From positions 1 to 64,000 of the forward strand of contig CAMFKE010000004.1 in NCBI GenBank assembly GCA_945957395.1: a stretch of 64,000 bases of DNA. The letters run 5' to 3'. The notes below the pieces were generated by a model. That model ran no database searches, was not told where the DNA came from, and was given only the letters and a program-made list of their open reading frames with translations. This document shows positions 54,491-63,512 of the stretch, in pieces. The translations under genes and the position numbers were made by a program. Positions within the stretch are counted from its first letter, which is position 1; each line of letters opens with the position of its first letter. The DNA comes from an uncultured Opitutia bacterium (lineage in GTDB: Bacteria > Verrucomicrobiota > Verrucomicrobiia > Opitutales > UBA953).

Positions 54491-55552
54491 ATGAAAATCC
54501 TCGTATCGGGAGGAGCCGGTTTTATCGGTTCGAATCTTGTCCGGCTGCTGATTGCTCGCGGGCATCAGGTTCTCAACGTCGACAAGCTGACCTATGCGGG
54601 AAACGCCGAATCGCTGGGCGACATTCGCGGCAATCCCGCCCACCGGCTGCTGGTGGCGGACATCTGCGACGCCGAGGCGATGCGCGCGGCCTTCTCTGAA
54701 TTCCGGCCGGAGTGGGTGATGCACCTGGCCGCGGAATCGCATGTCGATCGTTCCATCGACGGGCCGGGCGAATTCATCCGCACCAACATCACGGGCACCT
54801 TTACGCTGCTTCAGGCCGCTCGCGCCTACTACGAATCGCTGGCGGGGGACGCGCGCGCGCGGTTCCGGTTTCTGCATGTCTCCACCGACGAGGTTTACGG
54901 GTCGCTCGGCGAGACCGGACTGTTCACCGAGCGGACGCCGTACGACCCGCATTCGCCCTACTCGGCGAGCAAGGCTGCCTCCGACCATCTGGCGCGCGCC
55001 TGGGCCGACACCTACGGGTTGCCCGTCGTCGTGACCAACTGCTCGAACAACTACGGGCCCTTCCAGTTTCCTGAGAAACTCATCCCCGTGGTCATCCTCA
55101 AGGCGCTGCGCGGCGAAGCCATCCCCGTGTACGGCAAGGGCGAGAACATTCGCGACTGGCTCTATGTCGAGGACCACGCCGAGGCGCTGCTGGCCGCCGT
55201 CTCCACAGGCAAGCCCGGGGAGACATACAACATCGGTGGATACAATGAGCGCAAGAACATCGACCTGGTGCGTCTGCTGTGCGGCATCCTCGCCGAGCTT
55301 CGCCCTCGCGGCGACGGCCGCAGGTACGCCGAGCAGATCACCTTCGTTGCGGACCGCCCCGGGCACGACCTGCGGTACGCCATCGACGCCTCCAAGATCC
55401 GTCGCGAGCTCGGCTGGGCGCCCAGGCAGGACCACGAGTCGGGCTTCCGCAAGACGGTCGCCTGGTATCTTCAGAACGAGGCCTGGTGGAAGCGCATCCT
55501 GGACGGCTCCTACCGGCTGGAGCGTCTCGGCAGCGCAAAAGCAGACAGCTGA
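54491..55552 (+). CDS. rmlB: dTDP-glucose 4,6-dehydratase
   Basis: Short-chain dehydrogenase-type enzyme making dTDP-4-keto-6-deoxyglucose; 353 residues. Rossmann motif [26 protein letters not shown], active-site Thr132-Asp133-Glu134 (VSTDEVYG), Tyr157-x-x-x-Lys161 (YSASK), [30 protein letters not shown]. Here it feeds an amino-sugar branch rather than rhamnose, as no rmlC or rmlD is nearby. Its 3' end merges into a heptamer repeat. Confidence 0.96.
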   Translation: MKILVSGGAGFIGSNLVRLLIARGHQVLNVDKLTYAGNAESLGDIRGNPAHRLLVADICDAEAMRAAFSEFRPEWVMHLAAESHVDRSIDGPGEFIRTNITGTFTLLQAARAYYESLAGDARARFRFLHVSTDEVYGSLGETGLFTERTPYDPHSPYSASKAASDHLARAWADTYGLPVVVTNCSNNYGPFQFPEKLIPVVILKALRGEAIPVYGKGENIRDWLYVEDHAEALLAAVSTGKPGETYNIGGYNERKNIDLVRLLCGILAELRPRGDGRRYAEQITFVADRPGHDLRYAIDASKIRRELGWAPRQDHESGFRKTVAWYLQNEAWWKRILDGSYRLERLGSAKADS

Positions 55553-55605
55553 AAGCCGAAACGGACTTTTTCACCCCGTCAGCTTTCCCGATTTCAACTT
55601 TTGTA
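55540..55605. repeat. Paired inverted heptamer arrays at the rmlB-rmlA junction
   Basis: Left array (55540-55560) of AGCAGAC, AGCTGAA, AGCCGAA faces a right array (55578-55605) starting GTCAGCT. The left array encodes the last residues of RmlB, and the right one ends just before the rmlA start. Confidence 0.65.
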
Positions 55606-55608
55606 TCC

Positions 55609-56478
55609 ATGAAAGGCATCATCCTCGCCGGCGGCTCCGGCACGCGGCTACACCCCCTGACGCAGGTCATGAGCAAGCAGCTCCTACCGGTCTACGACAA
55701 GCCGATGATCTACTACCCGCTCTCCGTACTCATGCTGGCGGGCATCCGGGAGGTTCTCATCATCTCCACTCCGCAGGATCTTCCGAAATTCCGAAGCCTG
55801 CTGGGGGACGGTGCGAAACTGGGGTGCCGTTTCGAATACGCGGAACAGGCGGTGCCCAACGGCCTCGCTCAAGCCTTCGTCATTGGCGAGAAGTTCATCG
55901 GCAGCGACAGCGTGGCGCTCGTGCTGGGCGACAATATCTTTTACGCCGCCGGTTTCGGCAACCTGGTCCGCAGTTGCGCGGAGCCGGACGGGGCCATCGT
56001 CTTCGCCTACCCGGTGAAGGATCCCGAGCGCTTCGGCGTGGTCGAGTTCGACAAGGACGGCAAGGCGCTCTCGTTGGAGGAAAAGCCCGCGCAGCCGAGG
56101 TCGCACTACGCCGTGCCCGGCCTCTATTTCTATGACAACTCGGTGGTTGGCATCGCCAAGGCGTTGCAGCCGTCAGCGCGCGGCGAATACGAGATCACGG
56201 ATGTGAACAAGGAGTACCTGCGGCGCGGTCGGCTCTCCGTGAAGGCGATGGGCCGGGGCACCGCATGGTTGGATACGGGCACGTTCGAGTCGCTCCTGCA
56301 GGCGGGTCAGTTTGTGCAAATCATCGAGGAGCGGCAGGGCTTCAAAATCGGGTGCATCGAGGAGATCGCCTGGCGCATGGGCTTCATCGGTGACGACCAG
56401 CTCCGTGCCGTGGCCGCGCCCACCGTGAAGTCCGGCTACGGTCAGTACCTGCTCGACCTGATCAAGGGCGCACGATGA
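55609..56478 (+). CDS. rmlA: Glucose-1-phosphate thymidylyltransferase
   Basis: Makes dTDP-glucose from glucose-1-phosphate and dTTP; 289 residues. [43 protein letters not shown] (metal Asp), [20 protein letters not shown] and [10 protein letters not shown]. The start at 55609 lies before MKGIILAGG. Supplies RmlB. Overlaps the next gene by 4 bp. Confidence 0.96.
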   Translation: MKGIILAGGSGTRLHPLTQVMSKQLLPVYDKPMIYYPLSVLMLAGIREVLIISTPQDLPKFRSLLGDGAKLGCRFEYAEQAVPNGLAQAFVIGEKFIGSDSVALVLGDNIFYAAGFGNLVRSCAEPDGAIVFAYPVKDPERFGVVEFDKDGKALSLEEKPAQPRSHYAVPGLYFYDNSVVGIAKALQPSARGEYEITDVNKEYLRRGRLSVKAMGRGTAWLDTGTFESLLQAGQFVQIIEERQGFKIGCIEEIAWRMGFIGDDQLRAVAAPTVKSGYGQYLLDLIKGAR

Positions 56479-56882
56479 GCAGCGGCCGATTTGAAATCCG
56501 CATGCTGGCGAAACGCGGCGACGCGCGCGGCTCGCTGGTCGTGGCCGAGGCCGGCCGCGAGTGCCCGTTCCCGGTGGCGCGTGTGTACTGGGTCTTCGGC
56601 ACGCAGGCCGGAGTTCGGCGAGGGTTCCACGCCCACCATCGGACGCGCCAGATGGCCGTGTGCGTTTCCGGTGCGTGCACTTTCCTCATGGACGACGGCG
56701 CGCATCGCGAGGAGCTCCGCATGGACAGTCCCGACTCGGCGCTCATGATCGAGCCCGGCGTTTGGCATGAGATGTCCGATTTCACGCCCGATTGCGTGCT
56801 GCTCGTGCTGGCCGACGCACCGTATGCGGAGTCCGACTACATCCGCGACTACGCGGAGTTTAAGAAACTGGTTTCACAATGA
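56475..56882 (+). CDS. dTDP-6-deoxy-hexose 3,4-ketoisomerase (FdtA/QdtA/WxcM-like cupin)
   Basis: A 135-residue small cupin. Stretches [57 protein letters not shown] and [31 protein letters not shown] match the FdtA/QdtA family, which isomerises dTDP-4-keto-6-deoxyglucose to the 3-keto form. FdtA and QdtA yield galacto- and gluco-configured products and cannot be told apart here. Translationally coupled to rmlA and to the next gene by ATGA overlaps. Confidence 0.88.
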   Translation: MSSGRFEIRMLAKRGDARGSLVVAEAGRECPFPVARVYWVFGTQAGVRRGFHAHHRTRQMAVCVSGACTFLMDDGAHREELRMDSPDSALMIEPGVWHEMSDFTPDCVLLVLADAPYAESDYIRDYAEFKKLVSQ

Positions 56883-57376
56883 GTGTCGCCCCTCGCATCC
56901 ATCCGCTGGCCGATGTGCAGTCGAACCATATCGGGGAAGGCACCTCGGTGTGGCAGTTTGTCGTCATTCTTCAGGGCGCCCGCATCGGCAAAAACTGCAA
57001 TGTCTGCGCCCAAGTTTTTATCGAGAACGACGTCGTCGTCGGAGACAATGTGACCGTTAAATGCGGCGTTCAGCTTTGGGATGGAGTGACCTTGGAGGAT
57101 AATGTTTTTGTAGGCCCCAATGTCACCTTCACCAACGATCCATTCCCCAGGTCAAAGGTTTATCCCGCAAGTTTCCCTCGCACTCTGGTGAAGCGCGGCG
57201 CCTCAATCGGGGCGAACGCCACGATTCTCCCCGGCGTGACTCTCGGCGAGGGCTGTCTCGTGGGGGCGGGCGCGGTGGTGACCAAAAGCGTGCCTTCGCA
57301 CGCCTTGGTTGTTGGCAATCCTGCTCGCGTCATACGCTCACTGCCCTCCGGTAATCCTGCGCCGTTCCCGACCTGA
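56879..57376 (+). CDS. Hexapeptide-repeat sugar N-acetyltransferase (FdtC/QdtC-like)
   Basis: A 165-residue left-handed beta-helix acyltransferase. Repeats such as [50 protein letters not shown], split by a [19 protein letters not shown] loop, and [33 protein letters not shown] are typical. It probably acetylates the 3-amino group of the dTDP sugar formed by the aminotransferase that follows. Overlaps the upstream gene by 4 bp. Confidence 0.85.
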   Translation: MSVAPRIHPLADVQSNHIGEGTSVWQFVVILQGARIGKNCNVCAQVFIENDVVVGDNVTVKCGVQLWDGVTLEDNVFVGPNVTFTNDPFPRSKVYPASFPRTLVKRGASIGANATILPGVTLGEGCLVGAGAVVTKSVPSHALVVGNPARVIRSLPSGNPAPFPT

Positions 57377-57388
57377 GTCCCCTTTGCC

Positions 57389-58492
57389 ATGACCGTCCCT
57401 TTCCTTGATCTGCGCGCCGTGAACGCGCAATACGCCGACGAACTCGCCGCGGCCGCGCGCCGCGTGATCGACTCCGGCTGGTACATCCATGGCGAGGAGC
57501 ACGCCGCCTTTGAGCGCGAATTCGGCGCATGGAACGGCTCGAAGCACGCGCTGGGCGTGGCCAACGGCCTCGATGCGCTCACGCTCGTGCTGCGTGCCTG
57601 GAAGGAAATGGGTGTGCTGCGCGACGGCGACGAGGTGATCGTGCCGGCCAACACCTACATCGCCTCGATCCTGGCCATCACCGAGAACCGGCTCACGCCG
57701 GTGCTCGTCGAACCGGACCCGGCGACATTCAACCTCGACCCGAATCTTCTGGAAGCCGCGCTTTCGCGCAGGACCAAAGCCATCCTCGTCGTGCACCTCT
57801 ACGGGCGCGTCGCGCCCATGCGCGAGATCATGGATTTCGCGCGTCGCCACGGTCTGAAGGTGTTGGAGGACTGTGCCCAGTCCCACGGCGCCTCGCAGGA
57901 CGGGCGCAAGTGCGGCGCTTGGGGCGACGCCGCCGGATTCAGCTTCTATCCCGGAAAGAACCTGGGCGCCCTCGGCGACGCCGGCGCGGTTACAACCGAT
58001 GACGGCGCGCTCGCCGACACCCTGAAGGCGCTGCGCAACTACGGCTCGCACAAGAAGTACAACAACCTTTACCAGGGACCCAACAGCCGGCTGGACGAGA
58101 TGCAGGCGGCGTTGTTGCGCGTGAAATTGCGCCATCTCGACCGAGAGAACGAACGCCGCCGCGACATCGCTGCCGCCTACCGCGCGGGAATCAAGAACCC
58201 CGCTGTGCGTCTCCCCGGCGCTCCTGCGGGGGCGGAGCATGTGTGGCACCTCTTCGTGGTCCGCCATGCGCATCGCGATGCTTTGCAAAAGCGACTCGGC
58301 GAGGCGGGTGTGCAGACGGTCATTCATTATCCCATCCCGCCGCACCGGCAGGAGGCTTACCCGGAGTTGCGGCACTATCATCTCCCGGTCACCGAGGCCA
58401 TTCACCGAGAGGTGCTCTCTCTGCCCATCAGCCCCGTCATGACCGACGCGCAGGTCGACGCCGTCGTCGCGGCGGTGAACGGCGCCGTCTGA
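57389..58492 (+). CDS. dTDP-3-amino-3,6-dideoxyhexose aminotransferase (DegT/DnrJ/EryC1/StrS family)
   Basis: PLP-dependent sugar aminotransferase of 367 residues. [15 protein letters not shown] and [17 protein letters not shown] at the N-terminus, [18 protein letters not shown], the PLP-binding Lys190 in [17 protein letters not shown], and [12 protein letters not shown]. This subgroup (FdtB/QdtB) aminates at C3. It completes a set for dTDP-Fuc3NAc or dTDP-Qui3NAc. Its stop is 4 bp from the convergent acetyltransferase. Confidence 0.92.
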   Translation: MTVPFLDLRAVNAQYADELAAAARRVIDSGWYIHGEEHAAFEREFGAWNGSKHALGVANGLDALTLVLRAWKEMGVLRDGDEVIVPANTYIASILAITENRLTPVLVEPDPATFNLDPNLLEAALSRRTKAILVVHLYGRVAPMREIMDFARRHGLKVLEDCAQSHGASQDGRKCGAWGDAAGFSFYPGKNLGALGDAGAVTTDDGALADTLKALRNYGSHKKYNNLYQGPNSRLDEMQAALLRVKLRHLDRENERRRDIAAAYRAGIKNPAVRLPGAPAGAEHVWHLFVVRHAHRDALQKRLGEAGVQTVIHYPIPPHRQEAYPELRHYHLPVTEAIHREVLSLPISPVMTDAQVDAVVAAVNGAV

Positions 58493-58496
58493 CAGG

Positions 58497-59066
58497 TCAG
58501 CCCTGCGTATCCACCCGGCGGATGACTTTTGCCGGGACGCCTGCGACCAGGGTGCCTGCGGGCACATCCTTGGTCACCAGGGAGCCGGCGGCCACCACGG
58601 CGTGGTCGCCGATGGTCACGCCCTTGAGCACCATCGCCCGTGAACCCAGCCATACGTTGCGCCCGATGTGAACCGGTGCGGATTCGCCGGGGGTGCGGCG
58701 CAGATGAGGGGCGATTCCATGAAAGTCGCTGTCGACAATCATCACTTGGTCCCCCACGAGGCAGTCCTCGCCCACGGTCACTTGCATTATCGCCACGATG
58801 GTGACGTTGTTGGAGAAAGCGCAGTTCGGGCCGATGTCGATGCGGCTTCCCTTTTCTCGCGCCTGCAAAAGATTGGCGCCGTTGCCAATTCTCGGGGCGA
58901 GCGAATAGCCCAAGGCGGTGCGTTCGCCGATGGTCACGCAGCCGCGACCGTTCAGCGTCAACGGGCTTTCCAGTCGCGTTTTCCGACCCAGGTTCAAGGT
59001 GCCTCGCGAGCCCAGTCGAGCCGAGATCAGCCGCCAGGCGGGCAGCAGTTTTCGAAAAAGTCCCAT
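58497..59066 (-). CDS. Acyltransferase with left-handed beta-helix (WcaF/LacA-like)
   Basis: A 189-residue hexapeptide-repeat acyltransferase. The end reads VHIGRNVWLGSRAMVLKGVTIGDHAVVAAGSLVTKDVPAGTLVAGVPAKVIRRVD, and the middle DQVMIVDSDFHGIAPH holds a His typical of the active site in WcaF-like O-acetyltransferases. Last gene of the glycosyltransferase operon, so it likely acetylates a surface glycan. Confidence 0.85.
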   Translation of the reverse strand: MGLFRKLLPAWRLISARLGSRGTLNLGRKTRLESPLTLNGRGCVTIGERTALGYSLAPRIGNGANLLQAREKGSRIDIGPNCAFSNNVTIVAIMQVTVGEDCLVGDQVMIVDSDFHGIAPHLRRTPGESAPVHIGRNVWLGSRAMVLKGVTIGDHAVVAAGSLVTKDVPAGTLVAGVPAKVIRRVDTQG

Positions 59067-59075
59067 GGGGCGTCC

Positions 59076-59981
59076 TCAGAGAAGCTGCAGTCGGTGCCGC
59101 AACAACCGTGCGCTGCGCAGCAGCCGGGAAATCGGGATGGTTTTCATGAAGGCCCGCGCCTCCTGCGGTCGCTTTTCCGCAAGAAGGAGTCTCACGACAT
59201 CGGTGTCGTGCCGGGCGTTGATGAGGGAGGCTAGGCGGCGCGTCGAGGGCTCGGCGGCGCAGAAGAAAAGGGCGACGTCGCGGCAGGCGTGGAGGAACGC
59301 GAGTTTGCGTTCGAGCGCATCGGGCCGGCTCACGCTGCCGTGGATGACGCGGTAGCGCACGCAGGCCTCGGCGATGAAATGAACGCGGCCCTTTCTGGCG
59401 AGGGAAAGCCAGAGCGGGTAATCCTCCATGGGGAAGCTAAGCATCCGGGTCCAGTCCTCCTGCCGAAGCGCCTGCGTGTCGAAGACGGCGGTGCTGGCCG
59501 TGATGAAATTGCCGCCCGTGAGCATCCGGCGGAAGGCGTCGCCCCAGCGCACCTTCGCCTTTTTCGTCGAAACGAGGCCTGTCGCATGGTCCAACTGGTC
59601 GTTGTGGGTGTGCGAAAGGACATATCCGGGATTGTCGCGCAGGAAGGTCACCTGTCGCTCAAGCTTGGTGGAATCGGTCCAGATGTCGTCGCCGCCGAGC
59701 AGGGCGACATAGCGGCCTCGGCACTGCTCCAGCGTCGCGCGGAAGTTGCCTATGAGGCCGAGGTTGACCGGTCGGCGAAGCACGCGCAGCCGGGGGAATC
59801 CGGCGCCGATCGTCTCGCAAACCGAGGCCGTGTCGTCCTTGGAGGCGTCGTCGCCGATGACGATTTCAAAGGGGAAGGTGGTGCGCTGGGCGAGCACGCT
59901 GCGCAGGGTCTCCTCGACGAGGTGGGCCTGATTGTAGGTGAGGATGAGCACGCTGGCCAGCGGACTGTCGGTTGTGTTCAT
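59076..59981 (-). CDS. Glycosyltransferase family 2 protein
   Basis: A 301-residue GT-A fold transferase. SVLILTYNQAHLVEETLRSVLAQRT, EIVIGDDASKDDT, and GGDDIWT carries the acidic metal-binding Asp pair. WLSLARKGRVHFIAEACVRYRVIHGSVSR is typical of O-antigen GT2 proteins. The start at 59981 makes a 4-bp overlap with the GT9 gene before it; the donor and acceptor are unknown. Confidence 0.87.
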   Translation of the reverse strand: MNTTDSPLASVLILTYNQAHLVEETLRSVLAQRTTFPFEIVIGDDASKDDTASVCETIGAGFPRLRVLRRPVNLGLIGNFRATLEQCRGRYVALLGGDDIWTDSTKLERQVTFLRDNPGYVLSHTHNDQLDHATGLVSTKKAKVRWGDAFRRMLTGGNFITASTAVFDTQALRQEDWTRMLSFPMEDYPLWLSLARKGRVHFIAEACVRYRVIHGSVSRPDALERKLAFLHACRDVALFFCAAEPSTRRLASLINARHDTDVVRLLLAEKRPQEARAFMKTIPISRLLRSARLLRHRLQLL

Positions 59982-60976
59982 GCGGAATGGGTCAGGTGAC
60001 GGGCAAGCATGTCGGCCACGGTGGACACGTTGATTTCGGCGGTGGCGGAACCCGGCCCGGTCGGGGCGATCATCCTGGCTGCGGGATGCAGCGGAGCCCA
60101 CTGGACCGGATCGCTTTCGGGCGGATGCGCGAACAGGGCTACTATCGGCACATCGCAGGCCGCTGCCAGGTGCATGGCTGCGGTGTCCACGCCAAGGTAA
60201 AAGCGTGAGCGGTAGAGCGCCCCGGCGATCGCGCTCCATCCGAACGCTCCGTCCGAATTGTGCACATCGGGCGAGTTCAGCGCCTCGGCGATGTCGTTCA
60301 TATAGGCGCGTTCACCGGCAGACGGTCCGGCGCCGAGAATGACGGGGTGACCTTCCGCCACGAGGGACTTAAGAAGCTCCACCCACTTGTCCCGCGTCCA
60401 CATCTTGCCTGCGCGGCTGGCGACGGGATGGACAAAGACCGGTGGGCGGCGCAGCCCGAGCGAATCCACCCAGGTGAAGTCTGCCAGGGATTTCTCGAAA
60501 ACGGGCGCGCATGGGCCGGGCGGCAAGCGGAGCGCGGTGCAGGTCACGCGCATGTCCCATTCCGCCCGATGCAGACCGGCGATGTCGATGGCCGGGGTGC
60601 GGGGGAACAAACGCCGCCAGAGGAAGGAGCGGAAGAATGTCGCGTTCGCATGCCGGCGGCGCGCGCCCGAGAGCACCGCGAGGATGCGTCCGCGGTCGGA
60701 GTCACCCAGTTCGATGGCGTGATCGAAGCGTTCGCGACGGAGTCTGCGGATGAGGCTTAATTCGTCGCGCAGACTGCGCTTGCCGCGGTTCTCGCTGTTG
60801 CCCGGAACCCGGTGCACCGCGTCGATTTCAGGGCACCCCTTCAGGATGTCCTCGGTTCCCTCTCGCACCACCACATGGATGATCGCATCCGGATGGTGAC
60901 GCTTCACCCAGCGGAGCGTGCCCGTGAGCAGCAGCGCATCCCCGATGCGCTTGGGCTTGATGAAGAGCAGTTTCAT
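59978..60976 (-). CDS. Glycosyltransferase family 9 (heptosyltransferase-like)
   Basis: A 332-residue GT-B protein. KLLFIKPKRIGDALLLTGTLRWVKRHHPDA, VFVHPVASRAGKMWTRDKWVELLKSL, VILGAGPSAGER and YLGVDTAAMHLAAACDVPIVALF are hallmarks of the ADP-heptose:LPS heptosyltransferase family. Its true sugar donor is not evident. Coupled to both neighbours by 4-bp overlaps. Confidence 0.9.
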   Translation of the reverse strand: MKLLFIKPKRIGDALLLTGTLRWVKRHHPDAIIHVVVREGTEDILKGCPEIDAVHRVPGNSENRGKRSLRDELSLIRRLRRERFDHAIELGDSDRGRILAVLSGARRRHANATFFRSFLWRRLFPRTPAIDIAGLHRAEWDMRVTCTALRLPPGPCAPVFEKSLADFTWVDSLGLRRPPVFVHPVASRAGKMWTRDKWVELLKSLVAEGHPVILGAGPSAGERAYMNDIAEALNSPDVHNSDGAFGWSAIAGALYRSRFYLGVDTAAMHLAAACDVPIVALFAHPPESDPVQWAPLHPAARMIAPTGPGSATAEINVSTVADMLARHLTHSA

Positions 60977-61788
60977 GCGGGGCGGCTTCCGGGGGGGGCG
61001 GAAAGTTGCTTTAGGCCGCTTTCGCAGCGGCGTCGTCCCGAGGCGACTCCCTGCTCGAAGCGCGCCCTGTTGGATTTCGCCCGGTCGCGCGCAGCGGGCG
61101 GATGATCCAGGTGGTATACGACCGCGCGTCCGTGCACGACCCGGCGCACGCGGCCGTTGGCGTACAGCCGCGCCGCCAGGTCGGCGTCCTCATGTCCCCA
61201 GCCTTCGAAGGCCTCGTCGAAGCCGTTCACCAGTTGCAGGTCGGCGCGCCAGACGCCGAGGTTGCATCCGAGCACTCCATGGAAGTCCCGGTCGGTGCGA
61301 ATGAGGGGGAGCGGGAGCCGCAGGCCCTTGGCCATGCCGTGCATGCCGCCGGTGAGTGCAAGCTTCGCCAAACCGGCGCGGCGCGCGAGGAATTCGGGCA
61401 CGCGCGCTTCGCGGATGAAGGCGCGCCGCCCCTGCACGAACGCACCGTCGCGCGCAAGCGCCGCGTGGTCGGCGACGAAGTCCGGGTGCGGCACGCAGTC
61501 GCCGTCGAGGAAAACGACATATTCGGAGGTGGCCGCGGCGATGGCGCGGTTAAGCACGACGCACTTTCGGAAGCCGGTGTGCGGCTGACGCAAATGCATC
61601 GGAGCGGGCGCGAAGTGCCGGGCGGCCTCGCGGACGACGCACTCCGTTTCGGAGTCTTCGCCGTCTTCGGCGACGATGATCTGAGCCGGGCGCACGGGAG
61701 ATCCGGCCAGGCGCTCCAGGATGAGTCGCAGCGACGCCGCCTGGCGGTGCGCGCTGATGACGAGTGTGATCGAGGGCGGGTGGCTCAT
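60973..61788 (-). CDS. Glycosyltransferase family 2 with C-terminal galactosyltransferase-like region
   Basis: A 271-residue GT2. ITLVISAHRQAASLRLILERLAGS, IIVAEDGEDS, VVFLDGDCVPHPDF (D-x-D-type site) and the C-terminal VNGFDEAFEGWGHEDADLAARLYANG, the feature of glyco_transf_7C-type proteins. Start at 61788 with a 4-bp overlap to the preceding gene. Confidence 0.88.
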   Translation of the reverse strand: MSHPPSITLVISAHRQAASLRLILERLAGSPVRPAQIIVAEDGEDSETECVVREAARHFAPAPMHLRQPHTGFRKCVVLNRAIAAATSEYVVFLDGDCVPHPDFVADHAALARDGAFVQGRRAFIREARVPEFLARRAGLAKLALTGGMHGMAKGLRLPLPLIRTDRDFHGVLGCNLGVWRADLQLVNGFDEAFEGWGHEDADLAARLYANGRVRRVVHGRAVVYHLDHPPAARDRAKSNRARFEQGVASGRRRCESGLKQLSAPPGSRPA

Positions 61789-62540
61789 CGTGGGCGAAGG
61801 GCCAGTTTGGCGTATTTGTGGAAGGTGCCCTCGGCGTTGAGAACGGCCAGCACGAAGCCCTCGCGTCCGTCGAGGATGCCCAGTTTGAGGAAATAGGTGC
61901 GCAGGAATGTCCACAGCGCCCGCAGGGCCCCCAGGGCGACGGAGCCGGTTTTGCCTTTGGCGGCGAGCGAGCGGGCGCCGGCGCCGGAGTAGGAGTTCAT
62001 CTTGGCGAGAGACTCGGAGAGTTCGCGCACCGCCAGGTGGATGATGGGGTTGGCGAGCATGCCGGCTTTGCCTTCGTGCAACAGTCGCTCGTGGACCAGG
62101 TCGTCGGAAAAGCGGCCGCTCCCTCGGCGCCACAGGCGAACCACAGGGTCCGGCCACCATCCGGAATGTTTCATGAAGCGCCCGCAGAACGAGGAGCGGC
62201 GCGGCATGCGATAGACCTCAAAGGGGGGCGCGCCGCGCAGAAGCGTCTCGATTTCCGTTCGCAACCCGGGCCCGAGCCGTTCGTCGGCGTCGAGGCTGAG
62301 CACCCACTCCTGCGTGGCCAGCGCCAGCGCGCGGTTCTTTTGCGGGCCGAATCCGGGCCAGTCCGTCCCGACGACGGTCGCGCCCATCTCCCGGCACAAC
62401 GCCTGGGTGCCGTCGGTGCTGCCCGAGTCGACGACGACCACCTGCGAGGCGAGGCCGCTGACGGAGCGCAGACAATCTCCGATCATCGCCGCCTCGTTTT
62501 TGGCGATGATGATGACGGAAAGCGACAGGGGGGCGTTCAT
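61785..62540 (-). CDS. Glycosyltransferase family 2 (WaaE/KdtX-like)
   Basis: A 251-residue GT2 of the type acting on LPS core. LSVIIIAKNEAAMIGDCLRSV, VVVDSGSTDGT, GFGPQKNRALALATQEWVLSLDADERL, and HSGWWPDPVVRLWRRGSGRFSDDLVHERL match the WaaE-like family. The C-terminal part (LRALWTFLRTYFLKLGILDGREGFVLAVLNAEGTFHKYAKL) is amphipathic, for membrane contact. Confidence 0.9.
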   Translation of the reverse strand: MNAPLSLSVIIIAKNEAAMIGDCLRSVSGLASQVVVVDSGSTDGTQALCREMGATVVGTDWPGFGPQKNRALALATQEWVLSLDADERLGPGLRTEIETLLRGAPPFEVYRMPRRSSFCGRFMKHSGWWPDPVVRLWRRGSGRFSDDLVHERLLHEGKAGMLANPIIHLAVRELSESLAKMNSYSGAGARSLAAKGKTGSVALGALRALWTFLRTYFLKLGILDGREGFVLAVLNAEGTFHKYAKLALRPR

Positions 62541-62549
62541 GGGCGTGGA

Positions 62550-63500
62550 TTATCGGGTGAAAAGACGGCCGCAAGTGCCTCGCGCGTAGCCGCCGCAACG
62601 GGCCAGCCTCACGCGGCTTCGCGACCGATGGTCGGCGTTTCGAAGGAGTGTCGCCAGCGCGACATTGAGGGCGAAAAACGGCGCCTTCAGGGCCGCTACG
62701 AGCAGTCGGCCGAGGAGGAATCGCGTGCTGCGCCAGCCGTGAGGGATTTTCATCAGCTTGGCCTCGATGCTTGATTCCGCCGAGTCGCTGGCGAGGCGCA
62801 TGGTGTTTTCCTCGGTCAGTCGCGTTGCCGGAATCTGGTGACGCCCGAGGGCGCCGGGATGGAACCACACTTCGCGGCCGGCCCGAAGGATCCGCTCGGC
62901 CATCTCGGGCTCCTCTCCCGCAAGCAAGCGCGTGCCGATGCGCCCAAGGTTCGGGTCGAACATGCCGTGCGCATGGAACATCTCGGCGGGTGCCGCCATG
63001 TTGCCGCCGCCGATTCCCGGCTCGAAGGGGAACTTGCGTCGAACCGGCTCGGTGAGCGTCGTGGGCCGGTTGTCCCAAAAGGCTTTCGCCCATTCGGGGC
63101 ATCCGTCGGGAAAGTCGGTGACGAGCGCTCCGTAGACAAGTCCCGGGCGGGCCCCCCTCTCGGTGCGGAAGAGTTCCGTGATGCGTTCAATCCAGTCCGG
63201 ACCTACGAAAACATCGTCTTCCCCGAAGGCCAGGATTTCGCCACGCGCCTCGCGTATGCCTCGGTTGCGCGCATGGGAAACCCCCTGGCGCGGTTCGCTC
63301 ACGAAACGGAAACGCCGGTGGCTCGCGCAGAAATCCCTCGTGATTTTAGGCCCGCCGTCCGACGAGTTGTTATCAATGATCAGCAACTCCCATTCGCCCG
63401 GGTAGGTTTGCAGGTCGAAGCGTCGGAGGGTCTCCCCGATGAAGCGCTCCCGGTTGTAGGTCGGGATGATGACGCTTACGAATGGAAATCGGTCAGGCAT
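62550..63500 (-). CDS. Glycosyltransferase family 2 protein
   Basis: A 316-residue GT2. VSVIIPTYNRERFIGETLRRFDLQTYPGEWELLIIDNNSSD, QGVSHARNRGI, AFGEDDVFVGPDWI (Glu-Asp-Asp in place of the usual D-x-D) and FEPGIGGGNMAAPAEMF. A hydrophobic segment near residue 265 (LLVAALKAPFFALNVALATLL) suggests membrane association. Lies 12 bp after the ABC transporter gene. Confidence 0.87.
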   Translation of the reverse strand: MPDRFPFVSVIIPTYNRERFIGETLRRFDLQTYPGEWELLIIDNNSSDGGPKITRDFCASHRRFRFVSEPRQGVSHARNRGIREARGEILAFGEDDVFVGPDWIERITELFRTERGARPGLVYGALVTDFPDGCPEWAKAFWDNRPTTLTEPVRRKFPFEPGIGGGNMAAPAEMFHAHGMFDPNLGRIGTRLLAGEEPEMAERILRAGREVWFHPGALGRHQIPATRLTEENTMRLASDSAESSIEAKLMKIPHGWRSTRFLLGRLLVAALKAPFFALNVALATLLRNADHRSRSRVRLARCGGYARGTCGRLFTR

Positions 63501-63512
63501 GTCGGGGGCCGG

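Noticed and set aside
14627-55605. Heptamer and nonamer arrays as CRISPR arrays
   Set aside because: The units are 7-9 bp, degenerate and contiguous, without unique spacers, and no cas gene is present.
54491-56478. dTDP-L-rhamnose operon
   Set aside because: rmlB and rmlA are present but no rmlC or rmlD follows; the next genes are those of a 3-acetamido sugar branch.
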